Shown: positions 1 to 8,160, counted from the stretch's first letter. The stretch: 64,000 bases of DNA from Pyrinomonas methylaliphatogenes (GCF_000820845.2 NZ_CBXV010000007.1:124082-188081); one strand, 5' to 3'. Made by a program: numbers and translations. Notes: generated by a model not told the origin, from the sequence alone.

Positions 1-492
1 GCCGCGCTCTTCGCGCGCGCGTTCGTAGAAGAATTTGAAGAAAGAGAGCGGTTCGATGGTCGTGCCCGATTTTGAAGAGACGACGAAGAGCGTGCTTTGT
101 GGCGAGATGCGCGAAGCGAAGTTCGCCACCGTATCCGGATCGGTCGAATCGAGCACGAGAAGTTCGGGCCAACCCTCGAGCGCCCCGAAAGTGCGGCGCA
201 AGACTTCCGGACAAAGGCTCGATCCTCCCATGCCGAGCAGCAGGATGCGTTCGATCCCATCATCGCGTATCGCGCGCGCGAACGCCTCTATTTCGCCCGC
301 GTGCGCGCGCATCTTCGCCACAACGTCGAGCCAACCGAGCGCATTTCGGATGATCTTCTGATGCTCTTCTTCTCGCTTCCACAAGGAAACGTCCTTGGTC
401 CAAATGCGCTCAACGACTCGCTCTTCTTCGATGCGGCTCAACTCCTCATCGATGAATGAAGCTTTCTCGCCAAGGTTTCCGTTGATTCCCAT
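1..492 (-). CDS. pgi: Phosphoglucose isomerase, N-terminal part (cut by window edge)
   Basis: The minus-strand frame stays open from an ATG at 492 to the window edge, about 164 residues. AAGGAG lies at 501-506, eight bases before the start. Residues about 87-98 read GMGGSSLCPEVL and about 138-146 read SSKSGTTIE. These are the sugar-phosphate-binding segments of the SIS fold in phosphoglucose isomerases, close to the isomerase half of transaldolase-isomerase fusions. The enzyme would interconvert glucose-6-phosphate and fructose-6-phosphate in the cytosol. Because this frame begins at a ribosome-site-backed Met with no transaldolase domain before it, it looks like a stand-alone enzyme. A fusion to a downstream domain outside the window cannot be excluded. 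Confidence 0.75.
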   Translation of the reverse strand, partial: MGINGNLGEKASFIDEELSRIEEERVVERIWTKDVSLWKREEEHQKIIRNALGWLDVVAKMRAHAGEIEAFARAIRDDGIERILLLGMGGSSLCPEVLRRTFGALEGWPELLVLDSTDPDTVANFASRISPQSTLFVVSSKSGTTIEPLSFFKFFYERAREERG

Positions 493-884
493 TCAACAAG
501 CTCCTTCCAAATTCTCTCGCGTCGAGTTGCCTTTACGATGGGACAAAACGCGCGTCGGATCCGGTCCAGTCGCGCGAACGCTTCGTCGAACCGGCACGCC
601 TGCTCATCGAACAGAAGCTCATCTCAGCTGGGGTCGTAGATCGTCGTCGAGCGGAAGCGCAATTCCGTTGAACGATCGCGAGCGCTCGTCGAAAGCGCAT
701 CCGTGCGCGGCGAGAACTCTCTCGATCCGCCCCGGCAGAAACCCCATCCCTGAGGCTGAGGTTGGGCGCTCTCTTCGCCCCCAGCCTTCTCGCTTGTCCC
801 TCGAGCGCTGGCATCGTCATCACGGCCCCTTGCAGCGCAAGAGAAGCATAGCACGGAGCAGAAAGGTTGGCTAACGCGCGGATT
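493..884. other. Gene-poor spacer between arsR and pgi
   Basis: I see no convincing gene in this stretch. Short frames on both strands lack ribosome sites and recognisable motifs. An interrupted hairpin at 754-786 (arms GGCT and GGGCG pairing with CGCCC and AGCC) could end the arsR transcript, but it has no clear U-tract. Confidence 0.4.
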
Positions 885-1283
885 CTAGCCTCGACCGAGC
901 GATTTTCGCCCCGCCGTGAGCGGAATCGGACGCGGAGCGTCGCGTAAAAGCGCACAGCACTTCGATAAACGGGCGCGGTCGCGCGCCATCTGGCGGTCCT
1001 CGCGCAAACACGCGCGCACTTCGCGCAAGATCCGCGCCGCATGTTCGTCTTCGGGCTCGACGATGCGATAGTAGATCCATTTGCCTTTGCGGCGCGCTGC
1101 GGTGACTCCGGCGCGCCGCAGATAGGCGAGGTGGCGCGAGATCTTCGGCTGAGGCATCTGCAGGGCTTCGACTAGGTAACAGACGCAGATCTCCGAATCG
1201 TCCAGCAGATTGAGCAACCGCAGGCGCGTGCGATCGGCCAGCGCGCGGAACAGGCGCTCTAGATCGAATTCGTTTTTGGTCAT
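885..1283 (-). CDS. arsR: ArsR/SmtB-family metal(loid)-responsive repressor
   Basis: This is a winged-helix repressor of about 132 residues. The N-terminus has the typical LFRALADRTRLRLLNLL segment. Next comes ICVCYLVEALQMPQPKISRH, where the two Cys match the As(III)/metal site at the start of the recognition region and the rest is the DNA-reading helix. A wing follows (GKWIYYRIV), and a Cys pair occurs in the C-terminal tail (KCC). I chose the ATG at 1283. A TATAAT box at 1294-1299 lies so close that the message would be nearly leaderless. It is divergent from arsI-arsC, the standard layout for a repressor released by arsenite. The ligand is inferred from the family and neighbours. Confidence 0.88.
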   Translation of the reverse strand: MTKNEFDLERLFRALADRTRLRLLNLLDDSEICVCYLVEALQMPQPKISRHLAYLRRAGVTAARRKGKWIYYRIVEPEDEHAARILREVRACLREDRQMARDRARLSKCCALLRDAPRPIPLTAGRKSLGRG

Positions 1284-1327
1284 GGCGATGGCGATTATAC
1301 CATGCGGGGGAAGATTACACATACGGC

Positions 1328-1356
1328 TTGACATATATGTCGTGGATCGGTATAGT
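1328..1356 (+). promoter_or_regulatory. Sigma-70-type promoter of arsI-arsC
   Basis: TTGACA (1328-1333) is followed by a 17-base spacer and TATAGT (1351-1356), a near-consensus promoter pointing at arsI. A perfect 10-base palindrome, ACATATATGT (1331-1340), overlaps the -35 box. Confidence 0.8.
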
Positions 1357-1386
1357 ATCCATTCATTCGCTTAGGCGAATATGAAT
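1331..1386. promoter_or_regulatory. Candidate ArsR operators
   Basis: Two dyads lie in the arsR/arsI intergenic region. ACATATATGT (1331-1340) sits on the -35 box. ATTCGC (1365-1370) and GCGAAT (1375-1380) form a second dyad just past the -10 box, flanked by ATTC and GAAT. Binding at either would block the arsI promoter. Assignment to ArsR is inference from position. Confidence 0.5.
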
Positions 1387-1405
1387 CCACTGTTCGGAGG
1401 TTCGG

Positions 1406-1825
1406 ATGAAAGAGATCAAAATACTGAAGCCGCATGTCGCCATCAACGTGCGCGACGTGCAGCGAAGCGTAGATTTTTACCGGCGCATGTTCGGCGTCGA
1501 ACCGGTTCGCGTGCGGGCCGATTACGCCAAGTTCGATCTGGATGATCCGCCGCTCAACTTCGCGCTCAACCGGCGTGCAAATGTTGGCGACGGCGCGCTC
1601 TCTCATCTAGGCATTCAAGTCGCTTCGACGGAAGATGTCCTGAAGATGCGTGCGCGATGGGAGGCTGCCGGCCTTCTGACGCGCGATGAGATGCAGACCG
1701 TTTGTTGTTATGCGTTGCAGGACAAGGTTTGGGTGACCGATCCCGACGGAAACGAATGGGAGGTGTTCGTCGTGCTCGAGGGCGATCTGCCGGAGAGAGG
1801 CGGAACGGTGGGATGTTGTGCCTGA
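1406..1825 (+). CDS. arsI: ArsI/CadI-type VOC metalloenzyme (C-As lyase family)
   Basis: This is a VOC/glyoxalase-fold protein of 139 residues. It opens with HVAINVRDVQRSVDFYRRMF and closes with KVWVTDPDGNEWEVF, the two ends of the bleomycin-resistance/dioxygenase fold with a metal-binding His and Glu. A Cys pair in TVCCYAL is the ArsI arsenical-binding signature, and the tail ends GCCA. Characterised ArsI enzymes use Fe(II) and oxygen to cleave the carbon-arsenic bond of methyl or aromatic arsenite; CadI homologues are cadmium-induced. A GGAGG ribosome site precedes the ATG. The gene is probably co-transcribed with arsC from the promoter at 1328-1356. The exact substrate cannot be read from the sequence. 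Confidence 0.85.
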   Translation: MKEIKILKPHVAINVRDVQRSVDFYRRMFGVEPVRVRADYAKFDLDDPPLNFALNRRANVGDGALSHLGIQVASTEDVLKMRARWEAAGLLTRDEMQTVCCYALQDKVWVTDPDGNEWEVFVVLEGDLPERGGTVGCCA

Positions 1826-1841
1826 AGCTATGGAGCGTAGA

Positions 1842-2288
1842 ATGAGTGGCGAACGAACGAAGCGACGTGTGCTTTTCTTGTGCACCGGGAACAGCGCGCG
1901 TTCGCAGATGGCCGAAGGTTGGTTGCGCGCTTTGGGTGGCGACGCTTACGAAGTCGCGTCAGCCGGCACGCATCCCTCTTCCGTCCATCCATTGGCTATC
2001 GAGGTGATGCGCGAACGCGGGATCGATCTGAGCGCGCATCGTTCGAAATCGGTCGAAGATTTCGCGGATGCCGAATTCGATCTCGTGATCACCGTATGCG
2101 ATGTGGCCCGCGATTCGTGCCCGCTCTTTCCGGGGAAAAGAGGTCTACACTGGAACTTGACCGATCCCGCTGCCGTCGAGGGCGATGAGTCGACGCGGCT
2201 GGAAATCTTTCGGCAGGTGAGTGACGAAATCGAGCGCCGAGTGCGGGATCTGATCGCGCGAGAGGGGAAAGTCTATCCAGCTAGCTGA
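1842..2288 (+). CDS. arsC: Arsenate reductase, low-MW phosphatase (thioredoxin-coupled) type
   Basis: The frame contains the CTGNSARSQMAEG P-loop of LMW protein tyrosine phosphatases and thioredoxin-linked ArsC enzymes. Further on, VITVCDVARDSCPLFPG supplies the two relay cysteines, followed by HWNLTDPA. The enzyme reduces arsenate to arsenite in the cytosol, which fits ArsR control of this module. Possible starts are GTG 1818, ATG 1830 and ATG 1842. I chose 1842 because GGAG at 1831-1834 sits seven bases ahead. The gene follows arsI by 16 bases, so co-transcription is likely. No arsenite efflux gene (arsB/acr3) is visible nearby. Confidence 0.9.
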   Translation: MSGERTKRRVLFLCTGNSARSQMAEGWLRALGGDAYEVASAGTHPSSVHPLAIEVMRERGIDLSAHRSKSVEDFADAEFDLVITVCDVARDSCPLFPGKRGLHWNLTDPAAVEGDESTRLEIFRQVSDEIERRVRDLIAREGKVYPAS

Positions 2289-2320
2289 AGCGCTGAGCCG
2301 CGCGATCAAGCGATGACGCG

Positions 2321-2361
2321 GATGAGGAGCGGTCCTGCTCTCTGAGAGGCCGCTCCTCATC
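2321..2361. terminator. Strong hairpin between convergent arsC and spy-like genes
   Basis: GATGAGGAGCGG (2321-2332) pairs perfectly with CCGCTCCTCATC (2350-2361) around a 17-base loop. It lies between two convergent genes and can serve both directions. The U-tract is weak. Confidence 0.65.
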
Positions 2362-2407
2362 CTTTGCGACGCGCGAGTGGGCTAGCGCTTTCCTCCCGTC
2401 GCGCCCT

Positions 2408-2884
2408 TCAATTCGAAGGCGCATTGCTGCGTTTCTTACGCCATTCCTCGCGCTTCGCTTTAGCCTGCTGTTCAAGTTGTTCAAATTGCGTGCGCTGCTC
2501 TGGCGTCAGGACGTTGAGTATATCGGCGCGCATTTGCTGTGCGCTCGCGTCCAAAGCCGCGCGCAATTGCTCAACGCGCGCCTGTTGATCAGCCGTGAGC
2601 GAGCCGTTGGTGCGCCGCTGCTCGAAGAGCTGCCTCAGTTCGTCGCGTTGAGGTTTGGTCGAAGCGGCGTAATTTTGCATGATGGTGCGTATCTGCTGAT
2701 GCTGTTGCTCGGTCAGGTTGAGCTGGCGAAGGAGGCGCATATCGATGACTCCTCCGCCCATACGGTGTGGCACCATCTTGCCCCAGCGGGGTTGGGCGCC
2801 GCTCGGCGGAGTCGTCTGTTGCGCCATCGCCACGGAAGCGAAGAAGACGAGCAACCCCAAAGTGATCCCGATAGCTCTTCTCAT
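2408..2884 (-). CDS. Spy/CpxP-like periplasmic LTXXQ-motif protein
   Basis: This exported protein of about 158 residues has an N-terminal signal sequence (RRAIGITLGLLVFFASVAMA, cleavage near AMA/QQ). The mature part is a Gln/Arg-rich helical region. LNLTEQQHQQI and LTPEQRTQFEQLEQQAK are two LTxxQ motifs, and a third degenerate one is LTADQQ. The Spy/CpxP family comprises periplasmic chaperones or stress sensors, often tied to metal or envelope stress. I chose the ATG at 2884, which places the signal peptide at the N-terminus and has AGGAG upstream; an ATG at 2908 is possible. It is convergent with the arsenic operon, with no clear functional link. Confidence 0.75.
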   Translation of the reverse strand: MRRAIGITLGLLVFFASVAMAQQTTPPSGAQPRWGKMVPHRMGGGVIDMRLLRQLNLTEQQHQQIRTIMQNYAASTKPQRDELRQLFEQRRTNGSLTADQQARVEQLRAALDASAQQMRADILNVLTPEQRTQFEQLEQQAKAKREEWRKKRSNAPSN

Positions 2885-3067
2885 CCTTATCCGATCTCCT
2901 TTTCCCATAAGTTTATTCGGCTCAGCAGACTGAATCTGCAGTCTCTTCTGACACGCTACCCTTTTTGACGCTTCAGCGGCGCCTTTGGTTTGAATTTAAA
3001 ATTTCCTTTCTAAGGCGAACGATCTTGGTTTTTGCTGCGTGCCGGAGGTTGGTAAAATACGCGCGCG

Positions 3068-5008
3068 ATGGAACTCTTACAGACGATCAACTCCCCCGAG
3101 GATCTACGCCGGTTGCCGCTTGACCTGTTGCCGAAAGTGGCGCAGGAGGTGCGGCAGTACATCATCGAGACGATGTCGCGCATCGGCGGTCACACTGGCG
3201 CGTCGCTCGGCGCGGTGGAACTTGCGGTCGCGCTCCACTACGCCTTCGATACGCCGCGCGACCGGTTGGTTTGGGACGTAGGTCATCAAGCCTACGCGCA
3301 CAAGATTCTGACCGGAAGGCGCGATCAATTTCCGACCATCCGCCAGTATGGCGGGTTAAGCGGCTTTTTGCGGCGCGATGAATCCGAGTACGACACGTTC
3401 GGCGCGGGCCACGCTTCGACATCGATCTCGGCGGCGCTCGGCATGGCGATCGCGCGCGATCGCAAGGGCGAGAACTACCATGTCTGCGCGATCATCGGCG
3501 ACGCGAGCTTGCCGGGCGGCATGGCGATGGAGGCGATCAACCAGGCGGGCCATCTTAAAACCCGTTTGATCGTGCTTTTGAACGACAATGAGATGTCGAT
3601 CGCCCCATCCGTCGGAGCCTTGACCGGTTACCTGAACCGCATACGCGAAGCGCAGGGTTACCACCGGTTCAAAGACGAGATCGGCGAGACGCTCCGTTCG
3701 ATTCCGGGCGTTGGCGAACGCCTCCACCAGGCGGCCAAGACGGTCAAGGATGCGATTGCGGCTGCCGTTTTGCCAGGCGCGCTCGTCAACGAGCTCGGTT
3801 TCAAATACATCGGTTACATCGATGGCCATGACACGACGGCGCTGGTGCGTGCGTTGCGCGAAGCGCAGCAGATCAAGGATGGGCCGGTGATCGTTCATGC
3901 CCTGACGGTCAAAGGCAAGGGCTATCCGCCAGCGGAGAAGAACCGGTATAAGTGGCACGCTTCTGGTCCGTTCGATATTTCGACGGGCGCCGCGATCAAA
4001 TCAGCGAAGCCTTCGCCTCCCACATACACCTCGGTCTTCAGCAATGCGCTCTGTGAGCTGATGGCGAAGGACGAGCGCATCGTGGCGATCACGGCAGCGA
4101 TGCCAGATGGGACGGGGGTCGATCAGGCGCTGGAGAAGTTCCCCGGGCGCGCCTTCGATGTCGGCATCGCCGAACAGCACGCTGTAACGTTCGCTGCTGG
4201 TTTGGCGTGCGAAGGTTTGCGTCCGGTGGCGGCCATCTACTCGACCTTTTTGCAACGCGCGTTCGATCAGATCGTACACGACGTTTGCATCCAAAATCTG
4301 CATGTCGTCTTTGCAATGGACCGCGCCGGGATCGTCGGCGCCGATGGGCCGACGCATCATGGCCTGCTCGATATCGCCTACATGCGCATCGTTCCGAACA
4401 TGGTCGTGATGGCGCCCAAAGACGAGGCCGAATTGCGCGACATGCTGTTGACGGCCATCGAACACACCGGCCCGATCTGTTTCCGCTATCCGCGCGGCGC
4501 TGGCGTCGGCGTCCCGCTCGATCGCGAACCTCAACTGTTGGAGATAGGCAAGGCTGAGATCTTACGCGACGGCGGCGAAGTGGCGCTGCTCGCTTACGGT
4601 TCAATGGTCCATCCATCGCTTCGCGCCGCAGAACAACTGGCCAAAGAAGGGATCGAAACGACAGTCGTCAATGCGCGTTTCGCCAAGCCGCTCGATGCCG
4701 AATTGATCTTGGCGTTGGCGCGAACGAAGCGCCTGATCGTCACGGTTGAGGAGGCGTATCTGGCGGGCGGATTCGGCTCCGCCGTGATGGAGCTCCTCGA
4801 AGAGAACGGTCTGCTCGGTCGCGTTCGTCTCGTGCGCATGGGCGTACCGGATCGGTGGGTGACGCACGGGGATCAAAAGCTGCTTCTTGCCAAATACGGG
4901 CTCGACGCCGACGGCATCTATTCGCGCGTCAAAGAGTCGTGGGAGGTGATCGAAGAGCGGCGCGTGCGCAGGAAGCGGTTCGAGGTCGATTCGATAGGCG
5001 GCGGTTGA
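3068..5008 (+). CDS. dxs: 1-deoxy-D-xylulose-5-phosphate synthase
   Basis: At 646 residues this is full length for DXS, the thiamine-diphosphate enzyme joining pyruvate and glyceraldehyde-3-phosphate at the entry to the MEP isoprenoid pathway. Visible signatures are RIGGHTGASLGAVELAVALH near the N-terminus, VWDVGHQAYAHKILTGR, the ThDP/Mg region IGDASLPGGMAMEAIN followed by LNDNEMSI, and the transketolase-like DVGIAEQHAVTFAAGLA. The usual GDG of the ThDP motif reads GDA, a variant I recall from other DXS lineages, so activity is not in doubt. The start is supported by homology. GGAGG lies about 20 bases upstream and a TAAAAT box nearer still, so transcription may begin close to the ATG. Confidence 0.95.
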   Translation: MELLQTINSPEDLRRLPLDLLPKVAQEVRQYIIETMSRIGGHTGASLGAVELAVALHYAFDTPRDRLVWDVGHQAYAHKILTGRRDQFPTIRQYGGLSGFLRRDESEYDTFGAGHASTSISAALGMAIARDRKGENYHVCAIIGDASLPGGMAMEAINQAGHLKTRLIVLLNDNEMSIAPSVGALTGYLNRIREAQGYHRFKDEIGETLRSIPGVGERLHQAAKTVKDAIAAAVLPGALVNELGFKYIGYIDGHDTTALVRALREAQQIKDGPVIVHALTVKGKGYPPAEKNRYKWHASGPFDISTGAAIKSAKPSPPTYTSVFSNALCELMAKDERIVAITAAMPDGTGVDQALEKFPGRAFDVGIAEQHAVTFAAGLACEGLRPVAAIYSTFLQRAFDQIVHDVCIQNLHVVFAMDRAGIVGADGPTHHGLLDIAYMRIVPNMVVMAPKDEAELRDMLLTAIEHTGPICFRYPRGAGVGVPLDREPQLLEIGKAEILRDGGEVALLAYGSMVHPSLRAAEQLAKEGIETTVVNARFAKPLDAELILALARTKRLIVTVEEAYLAGGFGSAVMELLEENGLLGRVRLVRMGVPDRWVTHGDQKLLLAKYGLDADGIYSRVKESWEVIEERRVRRKRFEVDSIGGG

Positions 5009-5012
5009 TTCG

Positions 5013-5072
5013 CTTCCGCTGTGGCGAGTTAGGTTCACAACGGTCCGCTCACCTAGCTCGTCACAGCGGAAG
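5013..5072. terminator. Large hairpin after dxs
   Basis: CTTCCGCTGTG and a following CGAG/TAGG segment pair with CCTAGCTCG and CACAGCGGAAG on the other arm, with one mismatch or bulge. It begins five bases past the dxs stop. There is no U-run, so it may stabilise the 3' end rather than terminate alone. Confidence 0.5.
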
Positions 5073-5178
5073 GGGCCGGGCGTGCTCGCGCGACTCTTTC
5101 GCCGGTCCGACCGAATAATCTGCGACGAGGCTCCGTCACCTTGAGGGCGGTCATCTTTGCTCGGTGACCCTTCAGCCG

Positions 5179-5871
5179 CTAAGAGATAGCGCCCGCCTCT
5201 ACACGTCCTTCATGTAGATCGACGAGACTAAACTCGCCGTCGGCCAATGATCCGGGCACGATCACCCAAGAGTCGCCGAGCCTCTCCTGTTTGCGCTCTT
5301 TCCCGGAAACGAACGCGGCTTTCGGATTGTGCGTTTTGATCAATTCGGCCACGGTCTGGCTTCCGCCTTCGCCCAATCCTTTGTGGGCCGGCGGCGTCGC
5401 AAAGAGCAGGAGCTTCGGATAATCCTTGAGCTCCCAGAGGATTTTGAGGCGATACTCCGCTTCCCAGCCCGGATAGCGCAGTTGCTCGCGCTCTTCGCGT
5501 GTGGCGTCAGGGTCATCGGCGATCTCGCCGCCCAATCCGGCGACTAGCAGGTGGCCTGGGGCGAAAGCGTAGCTTCCGTGTACGCTGTGCATTTGCGGGT
5601 GGACCACTTCGATGTTGGCCGCTTCCCGCAAGTATTCTTCGATGGGCGCATCCTCCGGTCCGGGAAGGTAAAAGGTCGGCAACTCTATCTGGGCCAACAA
5701 GCGAAAGATCCGCGCGTAATCGCGCGTTTTGGCTTGACGCGGTGCGAGATTGCCCAAAATGATCAATGCGTCAGCATCCGCGTCGGGAATTAGTTTCGTG
5801 AAGCGTTCGAGCTTATCGAGCTCGTTTCGCGGATTCGAAGTGGCGATTATCCTTCTCGTCGTCTTGCGCAT
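5179..5871 (-). CDS. Metallophosphoesterase-like protein with degenerate metal site
   Basis: The 230-residue protein follows the layout of a small calcineurin-like phosphoesterase: LIILGNLAP where GDxxD is expected, YLPGPEDAP for GNHD, GLGGEI mid-domain, LLLFATPPAHKGLGEGG for the HxPP/Gly loop, VSGKERKQERLG for the GHxH segment, and VIVPGSLADGEFSLVDL at the end. Nearly every canonical metal ligand is replaced: no DxH at the N-terminus, GN for GD, GPED for GNHD. The fold is probably kept and catalysis lost or changed. The ribosome site AGGAGG...GGAGG directly before ATG 5871 is strong, so the gene is probably translated. The role is unknown. Confidence 0.6.
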   Translation of the reverse strand: MRKTTRRIIATSNPRNELDKLERFTKLIPDADADALIILGNLAPRQAKTRDYARIFRLLAQIELPTFYLPGPEDAPIEEYLREAANIEVVHPQMHSVHGSYAFAPGHLLVAGLGGEIADDPDATREEREQLRYPGWEAEYRLKILWELKDYPKLLLFATPPAHKGLGEGGSQTVAELIKTHNPKAAFVSGKERKQERLGDSWVIVPGSLADGEFSLVDLHEGRVEAGAIS

Positions 5872-5993
5872 GGTACCTCCCCCTCCTCGCTTGTTTTCTC
5901 GCTTGAGTTAGAGAGTACTCGCTACGACGCGGAAGATCAACCCGATTGTGGTCCGTGTGGCGAAGCGGCTTCTGCTTTGTCTATACTTAAAAG

Positions 5994-6845
5994 ATGAAGT
6001 TTACGGGCGATTCCGTTGTCGATGCTGAACAGTCGCGCGGCGAGGTGATGAGGGCAGGCGTGATGGCGAAGCGTGAACGCATCGATCTACTCCTCGTCGA
6101 ACGCGGATTGGTCGAATCGCGCACGCGCGCACAGGCGCTCATCATGGCTGGGCGCGTTTTCGTCAACGGCCAGCGAGTGATGAAGGCTTCGGAAAGTTTC
6201 GCGCGTGATGCGCGAGTTGAGATCAAGGGCGCGGACGATCCGCTCACACGGTACGTCAGCCGCGGCGGGGCGAAACTCGAGGCCGCGCTCGATCGCTTTC
6301 AACTAGACGTGCGCGATCTCCTTTGTCTCGATGTGGGCGCTTCGACCGGCGGGTTCACCGATTGTCTGTTGCGACATGGCGCGCGCCGCGTCGTCGCGCT
6401 CGATGTCGGGCGAGGTCAATTGGATTGGCAGTTGCGCAACGACCCGCGCGTCGAAGTGCGCGAAGGCATCAACGCTCGCCACTTGCGACCGGAAGATTTT
6501 CCCGAAAGATTCGATCTCATCACGGTCGATGTCTCGTTCATCTCCGTGACTAAAATCCTGCCTGCGCTCGTCCCATTGCTCAAAGACGATGGGCGCATGG
6601 TTGTGCTCATCAAACCGCAATTCGAGGTCGGGCGCGGAGAAGTCGGTCGCGGCGGCATCGTCCGTGACGCGGCGAAGCGCGAGCGGGCCGCCGCGATGGT
6701 CAACGAAGCGGCGCAAGCGCTGGGCCTGAAGGTTCGTGACATGATCGAATCTCCCGTCCGCGGCGCGGAAGGTAACGTCGAATTCCTCGCGCTCTACGAG
6801 AAAGAGGATGGAGAGGTGCGAGGCGAGTTAGACGATGGCGAGTGA
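5994..6845 (+). CDS. tlyA: TlyA-family rRNA 2'-O-methyltransferase (S4 plus FtsJ-like domains)
   Basis: An S4 RNA-binding domain comes first (RIDLLLVERGLVESRTRAQA, then AGRVFVNGQ). A Rossmann methyltransferase follows: LCLDVGASTGGFTDCLLRHG is the SAM loop, VVALDVGRGQLDW the second strand, and DVSFIS and IKPQFEVGRG are typical TlyA/FtsJ motifs. TlyA enzymes methylate cytidine 2'-O positions in 16S and 23S rRNA; older names call them haemolysins. The core protein could start at ATG 6063. The ATG at 5994 is also credible because a TATACT -10 box (5982-5987) lies seven bases upstream, which would give a leaderless message. I kept the long form. Confidence 0.85.
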   Translation: MKFTGDSVVDAEQSRGEVMRAGVMAKRERIDLLLVERGLVESRTRAQALIMAGRVFVNGQRVMKASESFARDARVEIKGADDPLTRYVSRGGAKLEAALDRFQLDVRDLLCLDVGASTGGFTDCLLRHGARRVVALDVGRGQLDWQLRNDPRVEVREGINARHLRPEDFPERFDLITVDVSFISVTKILPALVPLLKDDGRMVVLIKPQFEVGRGEVGRGGIVRDAAKRERAAAMVNEAAQALGLKVRDMIESPVRGAEGNVEFLALYEKEDGEVRGELDDGE

Positions 6846-7310
6846 GCAGCGAGTTTCATAGGTCGAGTGTCGATCCGAAGCGCGCTCCGGTCGCCTCTCT
6901 CGCCCTAGGTCCTTGCGCAGAGGAAGCGCGATTTAGAGCGTGGGAAGATGAGGAAACTCGCGGCTCAATCAGACGAACGGCTTCTTGGGGCGATCGCGGC
7001 GCTCGAAACTTTAATCCGAATTGAGGCCACCGTATTTGCTCAAAACGGCGATTGCTAGTGAGCAGTCGTTATAGCCTTCGCTCATCGGGGGCGCCATCTG
7101 CTGAATTGAGCGCCTGTGTTGGGCTCAGTCTATCAGCTGTGTAGCTCGCTTGAACGTCCATGTGAAATTTGCCGTCGCGGCGACTCGCGCATGCGGCTCG
7201 CTTGAACGTCTGTGTGAAATTTGTCGGGTCAACTCTTCGCCGCGTAAGATACGCGAAGAGCGCTTAAGAAAGATCATTGGGAGCCGGTCGGTCTCCGCTC
7301 TCCGAAGTTT
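6846..7310. other. Gene-free interval with direct repeats
   Basis: A 60-codon frame at 6842-7024 overlaps the end of tlyA but has no homology I recognise and an atypical composition; I do not call it a gene. The rest holds the 52-base-period direct repeat at 7144-7226 and no other obvious element. Confidence 0.4.
7144..7226. repeat. Two-copy 31-bp direct repeat
   Basis: A unit beginning GCTCGCTTGAACGTC and containing TGTGAAATTTG occurs at 7144-7174 and again at 7196-7226, differing at only a few positions. Its position 85 bases or more upstream of the YkgJ-like gene would suit a regulator site or a local slippage duplication. Confidence 0.7.
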
Positions 7311-7973
7311 ATGAGACGATCGACAGAACAAGAAGCTCTCGTGCGGTTGCAGCGTTTGAAACGCGCCTATCAACGCCACATGCGCGTCAATTACGAACAC
7401 GCGGCGCGCCCATGTCGCCTATGTCCGACGAAGGGCATATGTTGTACTGACGCGCATTTCGTCAACGTGCAGATCACGCGGCTTGAAGCCGTGGCGATTC
7501 GCGAGACCTTGCTGCGCACGCCGCGCTTGACGGATGAGGAGAGGCGCGCGGTGTTCCATCGCGCGCAACTCGCGGTCGAGCGCCATGGATTGGCGGTGGC
7601 TAGCGATGCGCACGCGCAGACCTTCTCCTGTCCGCTCTTCGATGCGAAGTTCGGATGTTTGGTCCACCGGCGCGCCAAACCCGCGCCGTGCATTCAACAT
7701 GCTTGTTATGAGAACTGGGAAGATGTGCCGCCCATTGAACTTCAGTGGCGCGTCGAGCGGCGTATTGAACGCCTCAACCGCGAAGTTTACGGCGCGGCGT
7801 GGGCGTGGCTCCCTTTGCCGGTGTGGTTGACTCTGGTTGATCCCTCATCGGACGGCGCGCAACTCAAACGATTGGAACGCGAATGGGGCGCGCGAAGCGA
7901 TGTACGCCGGAGCGCTTTCCTCTATCGCGAATCGAACCATCGGAGGAGCCTACCTGTATTGCATCACCGTTGA
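7311..7973 (+). CDS. YkgJ-family cysteine-cluster (Zn/Fe-binding) protein
   Basis: The 220-residue protein has the cysteine pattern of the YkgJ/UPF0153 family. CRLCPTKGICCTD sits near residue 35, FSCPLFDAKFGCLVH near 105-120, and PAPCIQHAC about ten residues later. Eight or more Cys are arranged to bind a metal or cluster, and family members are annotated as zinc- or iron-chelating. No membrane segment is present, so it is probably cytosolic. The biochemical role is undefined in the family. No clear ribosome site precedes ATG 7311. The Arg/His-rich C-terminal tail after about residue 195 is not part of the domain. Confidence 0.7.
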   Translation: MRRSTEQEALVRLQRLKRAYQRHMRVNYEHAARPCRLCPTKGICCTDAHFVNVQITRLEAVAIRETLLRTPRLTDEERRAVFHRAQLAVERHGLAVASDAHAQTFSCPLFDAKFGCLVHRRAKPAPCIQHACYENWEDVPPIELQWRVERRIERLNREVYGAAWAWLPLPVWLTLVDPSSDGAQLKRLEREWGARSDVRRSAFLYRESNHRRSLPVLHHR

Positions 7974-8160
7974 TGCGTTTGAAGAGCGGTTAACTGCTCG
8001 CCTTCGCGCAAGGCCGACTAGAAGGCGTTCGAGCTTTGAAGCGATAGGATCGACGCAGCTTGTTCAAAAGCGTGCGTTGACACATATCAGTGAGCGCACG
8101 TATCATCCGGTTCATCGAATTCCATAGAGGATCGCTCTCAAGCGCACTCGGAAGTTTCAG

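Noticed and set aside
395-874. A 159-codon plus-strand frame between pgi and arsR
   Set aside because: It overlaps the start region of pgi, has no ribosome site, and its product has a Ser/Arg-rich composition with no motifs.
2740-2760. ATGACTCC inside the Spy-like gene, like the fluoride aptamer 3' end
   Set aside because: It lies inside a coding region on the opposite strand and there is no upstream GGnGATGG stem.
3068-5008. GDA instead of GDG in the DXS thiamine motif as a sign of inactivity
   Set aside because: The rest of the motif, including the following Asn and Asp residues, is intact, and GDA-type DXS occurs in other lineages.
6842-7024. A 60-codon frame after tlyA
   Set aside because: It overlaps the tlyA end by four bases but has no ribosome site or protein-like pattern; I left it as non-coding.
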